Of a DNA stretch of 8,169 nucleotides, positions 6,234 through 8,169 are shown piece after piece. The DNA comes from an uncultured Thalassospira sp. (GTDB lineage: Bacteria; Pseudomonadota; Alphaproteobacteria; Rhodospirillales_A; Thalassospiraceae). Below the pieces are notes generated by a model. The model made no database searches. It saw only the letters and a list, made by a program, of their open reading frames with translations, and was not told where the DNA came from. Every line of letters begins with the position of its first letter. Within the stretch, counting starts at the first letter, position 1. The DNA lies in the NCBI GenBank assembly GCA_946885765.1, contig CAMPHD010000131.1, positions 1 to 8,169 of the forward strand, read 5' to 3'. Made by a program: the position numbers and the translations under genes.

Positions 6234-6269
6234 GTCATGCTTTTGCCGGGCATTATCAGAAGATGATGC

Positions 6270-6845
6270 TTACTGAGACTGTGCCGTTGCGCTGTCGATG
6301 CGCAGCTGACGTGCACGAGTCAGTATCGAATCTTCCATTGCGGTCACCGTACCAGGCTCTACTACTGCGTCGGCCCACTGATCCGATCCAACACGGACCT
6401 GCCGGAAGACAGAAACCTTGATAGCGTCCGAGCGAAGGGCAGTACCAAGGATATAGCCTGTAATCTTGAAACGTTCGTTTGGCGTTTCCGGCGGGCTGTA
6501 CCAGTCGGTAATGATCACACCGCCAAACGGATCGGCCGAGTTGAGAGGCATGAAGGATAGCGTATCAAGCGACGCGCGCCACAGGAAGCTGTTGACACCA
6601 ATACCGGTGCCGCCGCCTTGCTGTTTGTTATCATCTCCGCCGAGGAAATTGAGCCCGTCTGACCCGAAGAGTGTACCTTGTTCTTTGATGTCAGCAGTTG
6701 TGGCAGCTCGGCCTTTGGTTCCGACACGCTGGTCGCCAGGTGCCGATCCTGGATAACTGTCATAATCCGATTGCGAACCGGCACATGCAGCCAAAAGCAC
6801 AGAGATCAGGGATGTGGTAAGTACTTTTACAAAAGGCAGTCGCAC
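6270..6845 (-). CDS. DUF3576 family lipoprotein
   Basis: A 191-residue protein with an N-terminal lipoprotein signal: MRLPFVKV, a hydrophobic stretch, then lipobox LAAC with Cys21. A low-complexity Gly/Ser/Asp-rich region follows to about residue 80, then a conserved block: GVNSFLWRASLDTLSFMPL, DPFGGVIITDWYSPP, NERFKITGYILG and RSDAIKVSVFRQ, ending near MEDSILTRARQLRI. This is the pattern of DUF3576, found in alphaproteobacteria directly upstream of leuS and lptE (recognised from memory). The function is not established; its position and lipobox suggest a periplasm-facing envelope lipoprotein. The start is GTG at 6845, supported by AAGGA at 6853-6857, 7 bases upstream. It is the first gene of the minus-strand operon and ends 16 bases before the upper candidate start (6253) of the LeuS-derived ORF. 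Confidence 0.88.
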   Translation of the reverse strand: MRLPFVKVLTTSLISVLLAACAGSQSDYDSYPGSAPGDQRVGTKGRAATTADIKEQGTLFGSDGLNFLGGDDNKQQGGGTGIGVNSFLWRASLDTLSFMPLNSADPFGGVIITDWYSPPETPNERFKITGYILGTALRSDAIKVSVFRQVRVGSDQWADAVVEPGTVTAMEDSILTRARQLRIDSATAQSQ

Positions 6846-6852
6846 GGTCTAT

Positions 6853-6857
6853 TCCTT
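6853..6857 (-). promoter_or_regulatory. Ribosome-binding site of the DUF3576 gene
   Basis: AAGGA on the minus strand with 7 bases to the GTG at 6845. It decides the GTG start, since no ATG gives a plausible lipoprotein signal at this spacing. Confidence 0.7.
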
Positions 6858-6884
6858 GTCCAAGGCTCAGAATTTACTGACCGC

Positions 6885-6912
6885 ACTATAGGGCCGACGC
6901 GCGTTTCAGCAA
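6885..6912 (-). promoter_or_regulatory. Possible sigma-70 promoter of the DUF3576-lptE-holA operon
   Basis: On the minus strand TATAGT (6885-6890; 5 of 6 to TATAAT) follows a weak -35 TTGCTG (6907-6912; 3 of 6) after 16 bases. It would start transcription some 30-35 bases upstream of the GTG. The -35 box is poor, so this is only a candidate. A perfect TTGACA (6926-6931) further upstream has no good -10 at the usual spacing. Confidence 0.35.
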
Positions 6913-7023
6913 ACAAAAACATGTGTGTCAAATATGCAACGCGCATGCAAAAATGTATCTTTTCGATCACAGTGTTGTTGACCTGCACCGCATTTACTGG
7001 CTCCATCATCAGCGAACCGAACG

Positions 7024-7065
7024 GCGGAAAAGTCGTTCACCTATTTTTGTTAGGCGGTTTTCCGC
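7024..7065 (+). repeat. Inverted repeat with alternative pairing in the porin leader
   Basis: GCGGAAAA (7024-7031) is the exact reverse complement of TTTTCCGC (7058-7065), with a 26-base loop. The right arm can instead pair locally as GCGG-TTTT-CCGC (7054-7065), so the two structures exclude each other. It ends 16 bases before the porin ribosome-binding site. A regulatory role is speculative. Confidence 0.4.
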
Positions 7066-7090
7066 ACTTGCAAAGACGTTGAGGGAAAAG

Positions 7091-8059
7091 ATGAAAAAGA
7101 TTCTGTTTGCTTCCAGCGCAATCGTCGCTGTTGCTTTCGCGGGCCAGGCTTCGGCTTCCGAACCGATTAAACTGTCGGTCGGTGGTTACATGGAACAGTG
7201 GATCGGTTTCGCTGATGAAGATGCACCGGGTGGTGCAGGTCGCGTAAACGCTTTCCAGTCTGATACCGAAGTTTATTTCGACGGTCGCACCACCCTTGAT
7301 AACGGTATCGAAATTGGCGCGCACATCGAACTCGAAGGTGAATCTTCTTCGGGTGATCAGGTTGATGAGCAGTTCCTGTTCGTGAATGGTGGTTTCGGTC
7401 GTATCGAAATTGGTAAAAACGATAGCGCCGCTGATTCGATGGCTGTTTCCGCTCCGCGCGTCGGTCCGGTTGGCCCGAACGATGGCGGCATTGAAGACTG
7501 GTACAACGAAGCTGGTATTATCGATACGGCTCCTTCGAGTGGTGACCAGAACCGCGCAACTTACTACACCCCGTCGCTTGGTGGTTTCCAGGCTGGTGTG
7601 TCGTTTGCTGACGACAGTGGTCAGAACGATGCGAGCGGTGATGGCGACAATATCGTTTCCGCTGCTATTGCTTATGATGCGGACTTCGACGGCTTCTCGC
7701 TTGGTCTCTCTGTCGAAGGTGAAAATCAGGACGAAGACGATTGGTACGGCGCTGGTGTAAATGTTGGCTTCGGTAACTTCACCGTTGGTGGTTCCTATGG
7801 CCATGTTGAGCCGGAAACTGGTGATGAAGTCGATGCATTTGATCTCGGCGTTTCCTACGCAATGGATGCCGCTTCTGTTTCGGCAACCTATGCATATCAG
7901 GAAGAAGGTGACGAAGAGCTGCAGGCAGCTTCCGTTGGCCTGAACTACACCCTTGGTGCTGGCGTTTCGTGGCAGTCTTCGGTCTTCTGGTTCGACGAAG
8001 AGTCGGCTGCTGACAACGAAGGCTACGGCGTTGTTACCGGTATTGCTCTGAACTTCTAA
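7091..8059 (+). CDS. Gram-negative outer-membrane porin, strongly acidic
   Basis: A 322-residue porin of the Gram-negative trimeric type (Porin_4/OmpC-like), giving diffusion channels in the outer membrane. The signal peptide starts MKKILFASS and ends ASA (residue 22), so mature protein begins SEPIKLSVGGYMEQW. Porin features are the aromatic and glycine-alternating strands, FGRIEIGKNDSAAD near residues 102-115 (the strand leading into the constriction loop), RATYYTPSLGGFQAGVSF, and a final strand VVTGIALNF ending in Phe, the usual BAM signal. The ATG at 7091 follows GAGGG (7081-7085) and gives the signal peptide; the frame is open upstream to 6923 but that part is not signal-like. The mature part has 56 Asp/Glu and only 7 Lys/Arg by count. 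Repeated use of a few codons (GGT, GAA, GTT) suggests high expression. The substrate cannot be told. Confidence 0.92.
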   Translation: MKKILFASSAIVAVAFAGQASASEPIKLSVGGYMEQWIGFADEDAPGGAGRVNAFQSDTEVYFDGRTTLDNGIEIGAHIELEGESSSGDQVDEQFLFVNGGFGRIEIGKNDSAADSMAVSAPRVGPVGPNDGGIEDWYNEAGIIDTAPSSGDQNRATYYTPSLGGFQAGVSFADDSGQNDASGDGDNIVSAAIAYDADFDGFSLGLSVEGENQDEDDWYGAGVNVGFGNFTVGGSYGHVEPETGDEVDAFDLGVSYAMDAASVSATYAYQEEGDEELQAASVGLNYTLGAGVSWQSSVFWFDEESAADNEGYGVVTGIALNF

Positions 8060-8085
8060 TCCATTCAGGATTAATCAAGCATGAG

Positions 8086-8115
8086 AAGGGGACGGTTTTC
8101 CGTCCCCTTTTTTTT
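8086..8115 (+). terminator. Rho-independent terminator of the porin gene
   Basis: AAGGGGACGG (8086-8095), a TTTT loop and CCGTCCCCTT (8100-8109) form a perfect 10-bp stem whose end runs into eight T residues (8108-8115). It lies 26 bases after the stop. A textbook strong terminator, fitting a highly expressed single gene. The remaining 54 bases of the window show no gene. Confidence 0.95.
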
Positions 8116-8169
8116 GTGTTTAATGACGTGTGTCAGTTTCCCGGCTGTACTGATTGTTCGGTGCGGCGT

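Larger units (their letters stand above)
5570..6238 (-). pseudogene. LeuS-derived ORF: internally deleted, catalytically dead leucyl-tRNA synthetase remnant (222 aa)
   Basis: By eye this aligns with leucyl-tRNA synthetase. NYNPHSLTREW (11-21) resembles the LeuS N-terminal YNxxxxExKW signature with the same Y-to-W spacing. GFVLAEIRP (22-30) resembles the GMVxHETY region that precedes KMSKS. PKPVTN (55-60) matches GEPVTV. IVSTD (67-71) sits where KMSKS should be, then DNDPASLHRQVGSDILCLML matches xxDPxxLxxxYGADTxRLFM. IGHWRWLRQVWAHL (111-124), RFNTAIAAL (156-164) and FCPLIGTELLYRLG (194-207) match the anticodon-binding helices. Missing are the Rossmann catalytic domain with its HIGH motif, the CP1 editing domain, both KMSKS lysines and the C-terminal domain; full LeuS is about 860 residues. 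It occupies the usual leuS slot between DUF3576 and lptE and overlaps lptE by ATGA. ATG 6238 is chosen for the N-terminal match; ATG 6253 is an alternative, and neither has a clear ribosome-binding site. It may be an expressed remnant or a repurposed RNA-binding protein. Homology is likely; function is unknown. Confidence 0.75.

Noticed and set aside
6239..6316. Longer start (6316) for the LeuS-derived ORF
   Set aside because: It would overlap the DUF3576 gene by 47 bases and adds residues with no LeuS resemblance; 6238 (or 6253) fits better.
6923..7090. Extended N-terminus of the porin frame
   Set aside because: The upstream residues are Cys/His-rich and not conserved-looking. The ATG at 7091 has a good ribosome-binding site and a perfect signal peptide.
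7037..7804. 255-codon open frame on the minus strand across the porin gene
   Set aside because: It lies fully antisense to a clear porin, shows no recognisable domain or ribosome-binding site, and is explained by the biased codon use of the porin.
8116..8169. Start of a downstream gene
   Set aside because: Too short, with no recognisable start, ribosome-binding site or protein motif.

Overview
The window looks like chromosomal DNA from a marine alphaproteobacterium. The gene order mnmG-rsmG-parA-parB, meeting a convergent DUF3576-[leuS position]-lptE-holA operon, is the classic alphaproteobacterial arrangement. The porin style and moderate GC suggest Thalassospira or a close Rhodospirillales relative. 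That genus assignment is an inference from memory, not a database result.

Left half, plus strand. The window opens inside mnmG (tRNA wobble-uridine modification), which ends at 836 and is closed by a rho-independent terminator at 875-909. A 398-base AT-rich stretch without a gene follows. It carries two perfect parS sites (971-986, 1116-1131) and two perfect inverted repeats between and after them. A third perfect parS (1285-1300) lies inside the start of rsmG (16S rRNA G527 methyltransferase). rsmG, parA and parB are joined by 4-base stop/start overlaps (GTGA, ATGA). ParA and ParB act on these parS sites to segregate the chromosome origin region. ParB carries an unusual 100-residue acidic tail after its dimerisation domain.

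Centre. parB and holA converge on a 119-base gap holding a symmetric, probably bidirectional terminator. On the minus strand, read right to left, the operon is DUF3576 lipoprotein, a 222-residue LeuS-derived ORF, lptE (outer-membrane LPS assembly lipoprotein) and holA (DNA polymerase III delta). In alphaproteobacteria full-length leuS normally sits between the DUF3576 gene and lptE. Here the slot holds a shrunken ORF. It keeps what looks like the LeuS N-terminal signature, then jumps to the region around a ruined KMSKS loop and the helical anticodon-binding domain. The catalytic domain, the editing domain and the C-terminal domain are all missing. The frame is intact and still overlaps lptE by 4 bases. 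This is the most interesting object in the window.

Right end, plus strand. A strongly acidic outer-membrane porin gene (start 7091) is read divergently from the DUF3576 operon and ends in a strong terminator (8086-8115). The last 54 bases show no recognisable gene. No tRNA, rRNA, CRISPR array, insertion sequence or DnaA-box cluster was seen.
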